A stretch of DNA of 51,595 bases from Actinokineospora sp. NBRC 105648 (GCF_030269645.1 NZ_BSTR01000055.1:1-51595); one strand, 5' to 3'. Shown: positions 32,904-40,616, numbered from the stretch's first letter. The notes: generated by a model from the letters alone, not told the origin. Numbers and translations: made by a program.

Positions 32904-33686
32904 ATGACAGGTTCACGGTCGCAGTGGCTCATCGCCGAACTGCGGGAACGGGTCGCGCTCGGCGACTACGGACCCGGCGGTTCGCTGGAGAGCGAGGCCG
33001 ACCTCGGCCGCCGCTACGCGGTGAGCCGCGTGACCGTGCGCCGCGCCCTGGAACACCTGCGCGGCGAGGGCCTGCTGGCCGCCCGCAAGGGCGCCGGCTG
33101 GTACGTCGTCTCCGGTGCCTCCTTCGGGCAGTCCCTCGCCCTGGGCAGCTTCCAGCACGCCGCCTCGGCCGTCGCCGAGGCCGGGATCCCCTTGGGCCGC
33201 ACCGTGGTCGAGTACGGCTACGGCGCCGCCCCGGAGAGCGTGGCGCACCTGCTCGGTGTCCCCGACGGCACCGAGGCCCTCCGGGTCCAGGCGGTTCGGC
33301 GGGCGGGGGAGGGACCACTGGACGTGGTCACCGAGTGGGTCCCGCTGGCCCTGGCCGCACCGGTGAGCCGCGCCGACGCCGAGGACCCCGGCACCTGGGA
33401 AGCCCTGCGGCGCAAGGGAAATGAGATAGCCGTCGTCCGCCAGAGCATCGCCGCCACCGCCGCGGGCGAACGCGTGGCCGAGTTGCTGGAGGTCCCGTTG
33501 TCCACCCCGGTCCTGCTCGTCCGACGCCTCGCCCTCGGCCCGGACGAGCGCCCGATCGCGCTGTCCGAGCACCGGTACCTGGGCCACCGCTTCCGCCTGG
33601 AGGTCGAGTTCCGCGGCTGGCCCGCCACCGCGGCTGCCGAACCACCCGGCGTCGCCCCGATCACCACCACCGAACAGGAAGGCTGA
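32904..33686 (+). CDS. GntR/HutC-type regulator with UTRA ligand domain
   Basis: 260 residues. The wHTH is at 5-75 (LESEADLGRRYAVSRVTVRR, then ALEHLRGEGLLAARKGAGWY) and a UTRA chorismate-lyase-like domain covers about 90-240 (AHLLGVPDGTEALRVQAVRR, then RPIALSEHRYLG). There is no Shine-Dalgarno before ATG 32904, and TATGAT lies just upstream, which fits a leaderless message. The next gene starts one base after its stop. Ligand may be a sugar or sugar phosphate, given the neighbours (inference). Confidence 0.9.
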   Translation: MTGSRSQWLIAELRERVALGDYGPGGSLESEADLGRRYAVSRVTVRRALEHLRGEGLLAARKGAGWYVVSGASFGQSLALGSFQHAASAVAEAGIPLGRTVVEYGYGAAPESVAHLLGVPDGTEALRVQAVRRAGEGPLDVVTEWVPLALAAPVSRADAEDPGTWEALRRKGNEIAVVRQSIAATAAGERVAELLEVPLSTPVLLVRRLALGPDERPIALSEHRYLGHRFRLEVEFRGWPATAAAEPPGVAPITTTEQEG

Positions 33687-33687
33687 C

Positions 33688-34677
33688 ATGCGCCTGCTCG
33701 TCACCGGAGCCGCGGGCTTCATCGGCTCCCACTTCGTCCGGCACTGGGTCGCCGCCCACCCGGACGACACCGTCGTCGCCCTGGACGCCCTGACCTACGC
33801 GGGCACCGAGACCAACCTGGCCGATGTCCGCGACCGGATCACCTTCGTCCACGCCGACATCGCCGACGCCGAACCGGTCCTGCGCGAACATCGACCCGAC
33901 GTGGTCGTCAACTTCGCCGCCGAGTCGCACAACAGCCTGGCGATCCTGGACCCCGCGAGGTTCTTCCGCACCAACGTCCTCGGCACCCAGGGTCTCCTGG
34001 AAGCCGCCCGACGCGCGGAAGTGCAGCGCTTCCACCACATCTCCACCTGCGAGGTCTACGGCGACCTGGCACTGGACGCCGACCAAGCCTTCACCGAGGA
34101 CTCGCCTTACCGCCCGCGCACCCCGTACAACGCCAGCAAGGCGGGCGCCGACCACGCGGTCCGCGCCTACCACGAGACCTTCGGCCTCCCCGTCACGATC
34201 ACCAACTGCGCCAACAACTACGGCTCACACCAGTTCCCGGAGAAGGTGCTGCCGTTGTTCACCACCCACGCGCTGGACGGCAAACCCCTGCCGGTCTACA
34301 CCTCGAAGCACAACCGCCGGGAGTGGATCCACGCACTGGACCACGTCCGCGCCATCGAGGCAGTCCTCGACCGGGGCGCTGTGGGCGAGACCTACCACGT
34401 TGGCACGGGCATTGAAGCGAGCGTGGAGGACATCGCGAACCTGGTCTTGGACGAGCTGGGGCTGCCTGCGTCGCTCAAGCACGAGGTGCCAGACCGTCCC
34501 GGCCACGACCGCCGCTACCTCCTTGACTCGAGCAAGATCCGGCGCGAGCTCGGGTGGGAACCCTTGGTGGACTTCGAATCTGGGATCCGGGACACGATTC
34601 GCTGGTACGCGGCGAACCGTGTCTGGTGGGAGCCTCTACGTGACCGGTCCCCGATCGCGGAAGGTGCTTGGAAGTAG
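33688..34677 (+). CDS. dNDP-glucose 4,6-dehydratase-like SDR with altered active site
   Basis: 329 residues of the RmlB/extended SDR fold. The NAD loop GAAGFIG is at 7-13, YNASK (Tyr147, Lys151) is intact, and NCANNYGSHQFPEK and NRREWIHALDH are RmlB-type substrate motifs. The usual Ser-Thr-Asp-Glu reads STCEVYG, so the general-acid Asp is Cys121, with Glu122 kept. AAESHVDRSI of RmlB reads AAESHNSLAI here. Either a different sugar nucleotide is used or catalysis is altered. It is in one operon with the GntR gene; no other deoxysugar genes are nearby. Confidence 0.88.
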   Translation: MRLLVTGAAGFIGSHFVRHWVAAHPDDTVVALDALTYAGTETNLADVRDRITFVHADIADAEPVLREHRPDVVVNFAAESHNSLAILDPARFFRTNVLGTQGLLEAARRAEVQRFHHISTCEVYGDLALDADQAFTEDSPYRPRTPYNASKAGADHAVRAYHETFGLPVTITNCANNYGSHQFPEKVLPLFTTHALDGKPLPVYTSKHNRREWIHALDHVRAIEAVLDRGAVGETYHVGTGIEASVEDIANLVLDELGLPASLKHEVPDRPGHDRRYLLDSSKIRRELGWEPLVDFESGIRDTIRWYAANRVWWEPLRDRSPIAEGAWK

Positions 34678-34686
34678 TCGGGCAGG

Positions 34687-34801
34687 CTTGATCTAGGGGG
34701 CTCGTTTTTGTGTTGCCGTCTTCGTTGCCCGGGTTACAAGCGGGGCTCGATCTAGGACTCGCTTTGGGGTTGCCGTCTTCGTTGCCCAGGTAAGAGCGGG
34801 G
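34687..34801 (+). repeat. Two tandem ~57-bp hybrid units upstream of H1 copy 5
   Basis: Units at 34687-34743 and 34745-34800. Each starts like an H1 left arm (GATCTAG then CTCG), passes through GTTGCCGTCTTCGTTGCCC, and ends like an H2 right end (AAGCGGGG / AAGAGCGGG). They look like collapsed H1-H2 junctions in tandem. GTTGCCGTCTTCG nearly equals GTTACCGTCTTCG at the left end of the IS110 element (34914-34926). Confidence 0.65.
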
Positions 34802-34912
34802 GCTCGATCTAGTGAACTCGCTTCGTGTGGGGCCCCTAGAGCACCGCGGTGGGAAAGAAGGGCGGGTGAAGGGCATTCCCCACCACCGGTCAAGTTTAGC
34901 GGTGCTCTCCCC
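34802..34912 (+). repeat. H1 hairpin repeat, copy 5, left part (interrupted by IS110)
   Basis: Left arm GCTCGATCTAGTGAACTCGC, CCCCTAGAGCACCGCGGTGG, and the right inner stem GCGGTGCTCTCCCCC, where the copy breaks off. The missing right arm resumes at 36364, after the IS110 element. Confidence 0.9.
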
Positions 34913-34929
34913 CGTTACCGTCTTCGTAG

Positions 34930-35110
34930 CTCCTGATCATGGAGCGGTGGTCGCCAGGTCCGGCATGACTTTGTCCCCCAGTCGCACGCATGATCCGGGG
35001 GGTGGTGTCACCGGGCCTGGTGGCGTCGAGGGACCGCTGATAAGGACACGGCCGCCCGGAGGGTAGGTCTCGTCGTAACGTGGGTGCCGGCACTCGATGC
35101 TTGACCGGCG
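34930..35110 (+). ncRNA. Candidate IS110 bridge RNA (leader of the transposase)
   Basis: The leader is unusually long and structured. ATAAGGACAC at 35040-35049 is identical to the right end of the element (36354-36363). GTAACG at 35075-35080 is the reverse complement of the left end CGTTAC (34913-34918). That order (right-end sense first, left-end antisense second) is what a donor-binding loop should show. Upstream, TGTCCCCCA (34972-34980) resembles the left flank of the target (TCTCCCCC). The limits of the RNA are guessed. Confidence 0.55.
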
Positions 35111-35140
35111 ACCACCCGCGACGAACGAACGGCGTGATGG

Positions 35141-36346
35141 ATGAGCAGCGGTTTCGGGGTGTTCCTGGGCCTGGACGTGGGTAAGGGCGAGCATCACGCC
35201 GTCGGCTTGGACCCGGCTGGCAGGCGGCTGCATGACGGCCCGCTGCCCAATAGCGAGACGAAGCTGCGGGCGTTGTTCGACAAGCTCGCCGCGCATGGCT
35301 CGCTGCTGGTGGTGGTCGATCAACCGGCCACGATCGGGGCACTGCCGGTCGCGGTCGCCCGCGCGGCTGGGCACCAGGTCGCCTACCTGCCCGGCCTGGC
35401 GATGCGGCGCATCGCCGACCTCTATCCGGGACGCGCGAAGACCGACGCCCGGGACGCGTTCATCATCGCCGACGCCGCCCGATCGTTGCCACACACGCTG
35501 CGGCCGGTCGACGTCGGGGACGAGGCCCTGGCCGAGCTGGAGGTGCTGGTCGGCTTCGATGACGACCTGGCCGCCGAGGCCACACGGTTGTCGAACCGGA
35601 TCCGCGGCCTGCTCACCGGCATCCACCCCGCCCTCGAACGCGCCATCGGCCCGAAGATCGCCCACCCCGCGGTGCTGGAGATCCTGTCCCGCTGCGGCGG
35701 CCCCACCGGAATCCGCGCCGCCGGTCGACGCAAGCTCACCGCGATAGCGGTCGCGCACGCACCAAGGATGGGCGACAAGCTCGTCGCGGTGATCCTGGCC
35801 GCGCTGGACGAACAGACCGTCACCGTCCCGGGCACCGCCGCGGCCGACACCGTGCTGCCCCGCCTGGCCGACAACTTGAAAACCGTGCTCCAGCAACGCA
35901 AACAGGTCGCCAGCGAGGTCGAGGGGATACTCGATGCGCACCCTCTCGCCAGGGTCCTGACCTCGATGCCCGGCATCGGAGTCAGGACCTCCGCCCGGAT
36001 CCTGCTCGAGATCGGCGACGCATCCAACTTCGCCAGCGCCGCCCACCTGGCCGCCTACGCAGGCATCGCCCCGGTCACCCGCAGCTCCGGCACCTCCATC
36101 AAGGGCGAGCACCCCGCGCGCACCGGCAACCGCAAGCTCAAACGGGCCTTCTTCCTCGCCGCGTTCGCAGCCTTGTCCGACCCCACCAGCCGGGCCTACT
36201 ACGACAGGAAGAGAGCCGAGGGAAAGAAACACAACGCCGCACTCATCTGCCTGGCCCGCCGCCGCTGCGACGTCCTGTTCGCCATGCTCCGAAACAAGAC
36301 CAACTACCGACACCCCGAACCCGCTACCGCCCCGGCTGCGGCTTGA
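35141..36346 (+). CDS. IS110-family transposase/recombinase
   Basis: 401 residues. The N-terminal RuvC-like (DEDD) domain has LGLDVGK (Asp12), VVDQPA (Asp60, where Glu is usual) and KTDARDA (Asp102, Asp105). The C-terminal Tnp20 domain has LTSMPGIGVRTSARIL, a helix-hairpin-helix, then AGIAPVTRSSGTS with the candidate catalytic Ser, and NRKLKRAFFLAAF. It is full length and intact. ATG 35141 was taken; no strong ribosome-binding site is seen. It probably works with the leader RNA. Confidence 0.93.
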   Translation: MSSGFGVFLGLDVGKGEHHAVGLDPAGRRLHDGPLPNSETKLRALFDKLAAHGSLLVVVDQPATIGALPVAVARAAGHQVAYLPGLAMRRIADLYPGRAKTDARDAFIIADAARSLPHTLRPVDVGDEALAELEVLVGFDDDLAAEATRLSNRIRGLLTGIHPALERAIGPKIAHPAVLEILSRCGGPTGIRAAGRRKLTAIAVAHAPRMGDKLVAVILAALDEQTVTVPGTAAADTVLPRLADNLKTVLQQRKQVASEVEGILDAHPLARVLTSMPGIGVRTSARILLEIGDASNFASAAHLAAYAGIAPVTRSSGTSIKGEHPARTGNRKLKRAFFLAAFAALSDPTSRAYYDRKRAEGKKHNAALICLARRRCDVLFAMLRNKTNYRHPEPATAPAAA

Positions 36347-36363
36347 CAACCACATAAGGACAC

Positions 36364-36397
36364 CCCCCCCACACGAAGCGAGTCCACTAGATCGAGC
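36364..36397 (+). repeat. H1 hairpin repeat, copy 5, right arm
   Basis: CCCCCCC then ACACGAAGCGAGTCCACTAG and ATCGAGC, the missing right arm of copy 5, directly after the IS110 right end. Confidence 0.9.
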
Positions 36398-36457
36398 ATC
36401 CGTAGCGGGGCCGGCGGTACCAGCCGGGCCGGCCCCACCGCTGCGGTTCCAGCGGGG
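36398..36457 (+). repeat. ~56-bp iteron, single degenerate unit
   Basis: Carries GTACCAGCCGGGCCGGCC, CCGCTGCGGT and CCAGCGGGGTC, the unit signatures that follow other H1 copies on the same side. It stops at the end of the MFS gene. Confidence 0.65.
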
Positions 36458-37660
36458 TCATGATTCTCTAGAAGCCTCCGCCGCAGTATCAAGTCGCCAC
36501 AGCAGTGCAGGTGTTAGGAGCATCAGCACCCCGGCCGCCACCAACGCTCCCTGAGTCCCCAGCACGCCACCCAGCACGCCCCACACCACAGTCAAACCAG
36601 CGACCACCGCACCCCGGGAAACGTTCCACGCCAACAGCACCCGAGCGACCCGGTCGGCAGGTGTTCGGGTCAACCGGCAGGTCGAGAACACCGGGTTGAA
36701 GACCCCGATGCACGTGATCATCCCGAACTCCACCAGCACCACCAGCCACACCTGTCCAGCTTGGACGAACGCCAGCCCGAGCAACCAGCACGCCCGCAAG
36801 CCCCCGCTCACCACCAAGACCCGGTGCTGCCCGAATCGCGACACCAGTGGGCGTGCCAACCGCGCGCCCACCAGCCCTCCCACGCACGGCACCCCGAACG
36901 CCAGGCCGTACTCGAACGGGCTGAATCCATACTCCCGCAACAACAGCACCGCCAGCAGTGGCGCCGTGGCCAGGATCAGGCCGTTCACCAGCGTGGTGTT
37001 CAGGAACAGCGCCCGCAGGTACCGGTCGGACACGGTGTAGCGCCATCCCGCCGTCACATCGCCGAGGCTGACCCGCTTCACTTGACGGGCAGGCTCTGGT
37101 GTCCGGATCGCCCGGATTCCCAGTGCCGAGAGCAGGTAGCTGACCGAGTTGGCCAGCATCGTCGTGACCGGGCCGAACAGTCCGATCGCCGCGCCGCCGA
37201 GTGGTGGGCCGAGCGCGGTCGTGGTCCAGGTCGTCGCCTCGAACCGGCCGGAGGCCACCAGCAGGTCCTCGCCCCGCACCATCGACTTCAGCAGCGACCC
37301 GCTGGCCGCGGTGAACACGATGTTCGCCGCGGCCACCACCATCGAGACGACGACGAGTTGGGCATAGGTCAGCCATCCCGCCACATACCCGGCGGGCACC
37401 GAGAGGATCGCCAGGAACCGGGTCAGGTCGGCGCCGATCATCACCGGTCGCTTCCCGCGGAACTCCACCCACGGTCCCAGTGGCACTGCCACCAGCGCGC
37501 CCAGTGCCAGGCCCGCGGCGGCCAGGATCGACACCTCGGTGGTGCTGCTGTGCAGGACCAGGATGGCGACCAGCGGGAACGCGTCCAGGGCGAGCCAGGA
37601 CCCCGCCGAACTTACCGCGAACGCCGTCCACAGCCACCCGAAGTCGCGCCCCAGCCCCAT
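36458..37660 (-). CDS. MFS transporter (enterobactin-exporter-like type)
   Basis: 400 residues with about eleven or twelve membrane segments (WLWTAFAVSSAGSWLALDAF at the start, LVAAGVLMLLTPALLWRL at the end). FEATTWTTTALGPPLGGAAI resembles the EntS-like branch of MFS exporters. ATG 37660 was chosen over the in-frame GTG 37699 since GGTGGGGGCC precedes it. Its stop lies next to the iteron remnant at 36398-36457. Substrate unknown. Confidence 0.85.
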   Translation of the reverse strand: MGLGRDFGWLWTAFAVSSAGSWLALDAFPLVAILVLHSSTTEVSILAAAGLALGALVAVPLGPWVEFRGKRPVMIGADLTRFLAILSVPAGYVAGWLTYAQLVVVSMVVAAANIVFTAASGSLLKSMVRGEDLLVASGRFEATTWTTTALGPPLGGAAIGLFGPVTTMLANSVSYLLSALGIRAIRTPEPARQVKRVSLGDVTAGWRYTVSDRYLRALFLNTTLVNGLILATAPLLAVLLLREYGFSPFEYGLAFGVPCVGGLVGARLARPLVSRFGQHRVLVVSGGLRACWLLGLAFVQAGQVWLVVLVEFGMITCIGVFNPVFSTCRLTRTPADRVARVLLAWNVSRGAVVAGLTVVWGVLGGVLGTQGALVAAGVLMLLTPALLWRLDTAAEASRES

Positions 37661-37710
37661 GGCCCCCACCCAACCAACCGGCGTCCGGCCGGTCCGCACG
37701 GGGGTGGGAC

Positions 37711-37772
37711 CACTGGGTTGATAGGCCAGAGATGGACGCCCTTTAAGGGGTGGAGTTGACCGGTACTAATAG
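37711..37772 (+). pseudogene. Relic of the 3' end of 23S rRNA
   Basis: CACTGGGTTGATAGGCCAGA, then GGGGTGGAGTTGACCGGTAC and TAATAG closely resemble the last part of actinomycete 23S rRNA as I recall it (CTGGGTTGATAGGCC ... GGTGGAGCTGACCGGTAC ... TAATAGGCC). Only about 62 bases are present, with no 5S gene after it and no further 23S before it, so it is a broken piece, not a gene. Confidence 0.7.
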
Positions 37773-37780
37773 CCTGGCTG

Positions 37781-37916
37781 GCCTCAGCCTGCGCGAGGTG
37801 GGCATCGTCCCGACAGCCTTCTACCGCCACTTCGGCTCAACGGACGAACTGGGCGCGGCCCTCGCCGAAGAGAGCATGCGAACCCTCCGCACCATGCTCC
37901 GCGACGACCGCCCGGT
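37781..37916 (+). pseudogene. Relic of a TetR-family regulator HTH
   Basis: The frame reads LAGLSLREV, then GIVPTAFYRHFGSTDELGAA, then LAEESMRTLRTMLRDD. That is a TetR recognition helix and the start of the next helix. About four codons are missing between REV and GIV compared with the usual REVAxxAGIV, and both ends are cut off: the left by the rRNA relic, the right by the convergent gene. Confidence 0.65.
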
Positions 37917-37930
37917 GATCACACCGGGCG
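37909..37930. terminator. Hairpin over the stop codon of the helical-repeat protein gene
   Basis: CGCCCGGTG-ATCA-CACCGGGCG is a perfect 9-bp stem with a 4-base loop. The minus-strand stop codon (37919-37921) lies inside it. It is probably a terminator. Confidence 0.55.
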
Positions 37931-39844
37931 GTAGGAGCAGCGCACCCCGGTGTGCACGGCGTCGCGCAGGTGCGCCCCGATGACCGCGTCGGCCTCGCTG
38001 AGCCGGGCGAGGGTGCGGCGGATCGCCTTGCCGACCGCGATCCGGGCCCGCTCCGCCCCGTCCGGGATGGCGCGGGCCTTGCCGCCCAGGCCGGTGGCGT
38101 GGCCGAGCTCGGCCAGCAGCCAGTCGTGTTCGGCGCGGGCGCGGGCGGCGCCCGCCTCGTCGCCCCGGGTGTCCAGGTCGTCGAGCTCGGCGCGCAGCCG
38201 GGCCAGCCGGTCGCGGTACTCGCGGTAGGCCAGCTCGTCCAGGACCGGTTGCGCCACCACCTCTTCGCGCACCGCGTCCAAACCGGTCACCAGGTCGGCG
38301 GCGTGGATCTCGGCGGCCGGGTTGGCGATCAGCACCGCCAGGTGCGCGGCCCCGACGCTGTGCGGGACGGTCACCGACCGGTGGCCCAGGCTGATCCGCC
38401 AGTCCCGCCCGTGCCGGTGGCAGGTGACCGCCTGCGCCGGGGCGGCGCGGCCGAAGTCCGGGACCGGCAGGTCCAGGGCGGCGGCCTCCTCGGCCGCGGC
38501 GGCCCGTTCCCGGCGCGCCTCGACCACCTCGCCGCGGGCCGCGAGGGCCTGGGCGTACCGGAGCCGGGACGCCACGACCGCGGGCCAGTGCCGCAGCGCG
38601 AGGTTGGCCCGCACCGCCGCGGCCAGGTGCTCGGCCGCCCGGTCGAGCTCGCCCAGGGTCAGCGCGGCCACGCCCAGGGCGTGCTCGGTCGATCCGAAGC
38701 AGGCGACGCCCAGGCTCACCATGGCGGGCAGCCGACCGAACGGGCTGAGCAGCTCGTAGGCCCGCGCCGCGGTCTCGGTGTCACCGAGCAGGTTGGCCGC
38801 CTCCACCACGCCGTTCATCGTCACCAGCCAGCTGCTCGACCGGGGCAGCTCGGCCAGGTCGCGGCCGCGCAGCGTGGCCAGCGCCCCGGCCGCGGTCCGC
38901 CGGTCACCGGCCTGCGCCGCGGCCACCGCCAGGGCGGCGAAGTAGGCGTTGTCCACGGTGCTGAGGGTGGGGGAGTGGACCAGCTCGTCGAGCATCGGCA
39001 CCAGTTCGGCCAGCCTGCCCTGGTACCAGCGGATCGCCACCAGCTGCCCGCCGTACCACCCGGCCGCGTCGATGTCCCCGGCCGCCGACCCGCGCTGCGC
39101 ACAGCCGTGCGCCATCGCCTCGGCCTCGGCCAACCTGCCCGCGCGGATGGCGAGCATGACCTCGATGGCGTTCACCACGAACCCGACCGCCAGGTGGTCC
39201 TGCGCCTCGACCAGCGCGCGCAGCTCGACCAGCCTGCGCTGGGCGTGCGGGTCGGCGTCGAGGAACAGGTCGACGGTCTGCCACAGCAGCCCCATCAGCG
39301 CGTCACTGCGCCTGCCGGTCCGGGCGCACTCGCCGATCAGCTCGGCGGCCAGCTCGCGGCGCAATGCCCCGTGGTCGGGTCCCAGCACGCAGTGGTGGGC
39401 CAGGCTCAGCCCGTCCATCCACGCCTGTGGGTCCCGCGCCCGCCGAGCCTCATCGAGGGCGGCGACCACCGATTCGTGCCGCCCGGCCTGGTAGTCGTCC
39501 TCACCCGCCAGCCGCACCCGCAGCCGCAACGCGAGCGAGGAGCCCGGCTCCACCGCCGCCAACGCCGCCACCAACCGACTCCGCAACCGCGCCGACGCCG
39601 CCGCCGTCCGGTGCTCGTGCACCCATAGCCCACCGAGCCCCAAGGCGGCCAAGGCCATCGCCCGCCCGTCCCCGTTCCGCTCGGCCAAGTCGTAGGCCCG
39701 GTCGAACCGCTCCCGGCTGTCCACCAGGTTGCCGTCCACCACCAGCGCCCGAACCCCCGCCGCCAGCAACGACTCCACCCACTGCACCAGGTCGGCGACC
39801 GCCGTACCCCGTCTGACCCCTGCCACCCGCGCCCCCATTGCCAT
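37919..39844 (-). CDS. Large helical (TPR-like) protein, related to the C-terminal part of AAA/BTAD regulators
   Basis: 641 residues, Ala/Leu/Arg rich, nearly all helical. Residues 30 to about 480 look like degenerate TPR-type helix pairs (for example RFDRAYDLAERNGDGRAMAL, LGELDRAAEHLAAAVRANLA). The last ~170 residues (RISLGHRSVTVPHSVGAAHL, then YREYRDRLARLRAELDDL, then AIRRTLARLSEADAVIGAHL) match the tail found on large ATP-binding LuxR/BTAD-type regulators. No Walker motifs or DNA-binding domain are present, so it may be an adaptor or a shortened regulator. ATG 39844 follows GGAGGGGGAG. Confidence 0.75.
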   Translation of the reverse strand: MAMGARVAGVRRGTAVADLVQWVESLLAAGVRALVVDGNLVDSRERFDRAYDLAERNGDGRAMALAALGLGGLWVHEHRTAAASARLRSRLVAALAAVEPGSSLALRLRVRLAGEDDYQAGRHESVVAALDEARRARDPQAWMDGLSLAHHCVLGPDHGALRRELAAELIGECARTGRRSDALMGLLWQTVDLFLDADPHAQRRLVELRALVEAQDHLAVGFVVNAIEVMLAIRAGRLAEAEAMAHGCAQRGSAAGDIDAAGWYGGQLVAIRWYQGRLAELVPMLDELVHSPTLSTVDNAYFAALAVAAAQAGDRRTAAGALATLRGRDLAELPRSSSWLVTMNGVVEAANLLGDTETAARAYELLSPFGRLPAMVSLGVACFGSTEHALGVAALTLGELDRAAEHLAAAVRANLALRHWPAVVASRLRYAQALAARGEVVEARRERAAAAEEAAALDLPVPDFGRAAPAQAVTCHRHGRDWRISLGHRSVTVPHSVGAAHLAVLIANPAAEIHAADLVTGLDAVREEVVAQPVLDELAYREYRDRLARLRAELDDLDTRGDEAGAARARAEHDWLLAELGHATGLGGKARAIPDGAERARIAVGKAIRRTLARLSEADAVIGAHLRDAVHTGVRCSYRPV

Positions 39845-39933
39845 GCCGAACTCCCCCTCCAGAGAGAGGCCCGACACCCACACGTCCGCCGACCCTCCAC
39901 GGTTCACCCGTTCGGCCGGACCCCCATACGTGT

Positions 39934-39948
39934 GATCGTTTCACGATC
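39934..39948. promoter_or_regulatory. Operator-like inverted repeat GATCGT-TTC-ACGATC
   Basis: A perfect 6-bp inverted repeat with a 3-base centre, about 90 bases upstream of the large helical protein gene. It is likely in its promoter. The regulator is not identified. Confidence 0.35.
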
Positions 39949-40008
39949 CACCGGGCGTTAGGGGGCGTCCACACAGATCCACGGCGGTCAGGGGAGCGGA
40001 ACGCGCAG

Positions 40009-40056
40009 CAGGACAGTCCACCTCCCCTGCGACCGCAGGGGAGGTGGACTGTCCTG
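40009..40056. terminator. Very strong terminator hairpin after the lectin gene
   Basis: A perfect 23-bp inverted repeat (40009-40031 and 40034-40056) with a 2-base centre. The arms start CAGGACAGTCCACC. It lies 15 bases past the lectin stop and would terminate transcription from that side; it may also insulate the divergent gene. Confidence 0.8.
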
Positions 40057-40070
40057 GGGAAAGCGGTGGA

Positions 40071-40616
40071 TCAGAGGTCGAAGCCGACCACCCAGCTCTG
40101 CGCCGGGGTCCCGTTGCACCGGAAGACCTGCACGGCCAGCCCCGGGGTCGACTGCCCACCGGGCACGTCCACGCAGAACCCGGTGTCCCGGAACCCGACC
40201 CGGGACTCCAGGACCGTGATGGCGGGCAGGTCGACGTTGGTGTTGAACTCCTCATTGCTGATCCGCTTGCACTGCCCCTGCAGCACCCGCGTCCCGTTGG
40301 CGGCAGGCCCGAACACGTCGAAGCAGAACCCACTGGCCTGGTTGAGGAACATGTAGTGGTGCGACCCCACCCGCTGCTCCAGCCACCCCTGCGCCGGATT
40401 GCCGCGCTGGCAAGGCATCTGCACGATCGCCACCAGTTCGGCGGTGGACCCACCCTGCGGCTGCAGACACAGTCCGCTGCCACTGTTCTTGATCGGGTGG
40501 AACGCCGCAGCACTGGCCCCGGTCGCCGAAGCGGTAAGGCCAACACCGACCAGCATGAACACGGCGGCAAGCCCGGTCAAAACCCGACGCCACCTGGCGG
40601 TAAGTGATGCGTTCAT
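40071..40616 (-). CDS. Secreted ricin-type (R-type) lectin-like protein
   Basis: 181 residues. The signal peptide runs from RRVLTGLAAVFMLVGVGLTA to about ASA-AAF (37). The mature ~145 residues form a beta-trefoil: GSGLCLQPQGG and SGFCFDVFG, then TGFCVDVPGG, and QSWVVGFDL carry Cys pairs and the QxW-like motifs (PAQGW, PAQSW). It probably binds carbohydrate outside the cell. ATG 40616 follows AGGGGAGA. It stands alone between the strong hairpin and composite repeat locus B. Confidence 0.85.
   Translation of the reverse strand: MNASLTARWRRVLTGLAAVFMLVGVGLTASATGASAAAFHPIKNSGSGLCLQPQGGSTAELVAIVQMPCQRGNPAQGWLEQRVGSHHYMFLNQASGFCFDVFGPAANGTRVLQGQCKRISNEEFNTNVDLPAITVLESRVGFRDTGFCVDVPGGQSTPGLAVQVFRCNGTPAQSWVVGFDL

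Larger units (their letters stand above)
34913..36363 (+). mobile_element. IS110-family insertion sequence, about 1.45 kb, inserted into an H1 repeat
   Basis: H1 copy 5 is split at its C-run; the piece between the two halves holds one IS110 transposase gene, a 228-base leader and a very short (about 17 base) right end. No terminal inverted repeats or clear target duplication are seen, as normal for IS110. The exact ends are uncertain by a few bases because the insertion lies in a run of C. Confidence 0.85.
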
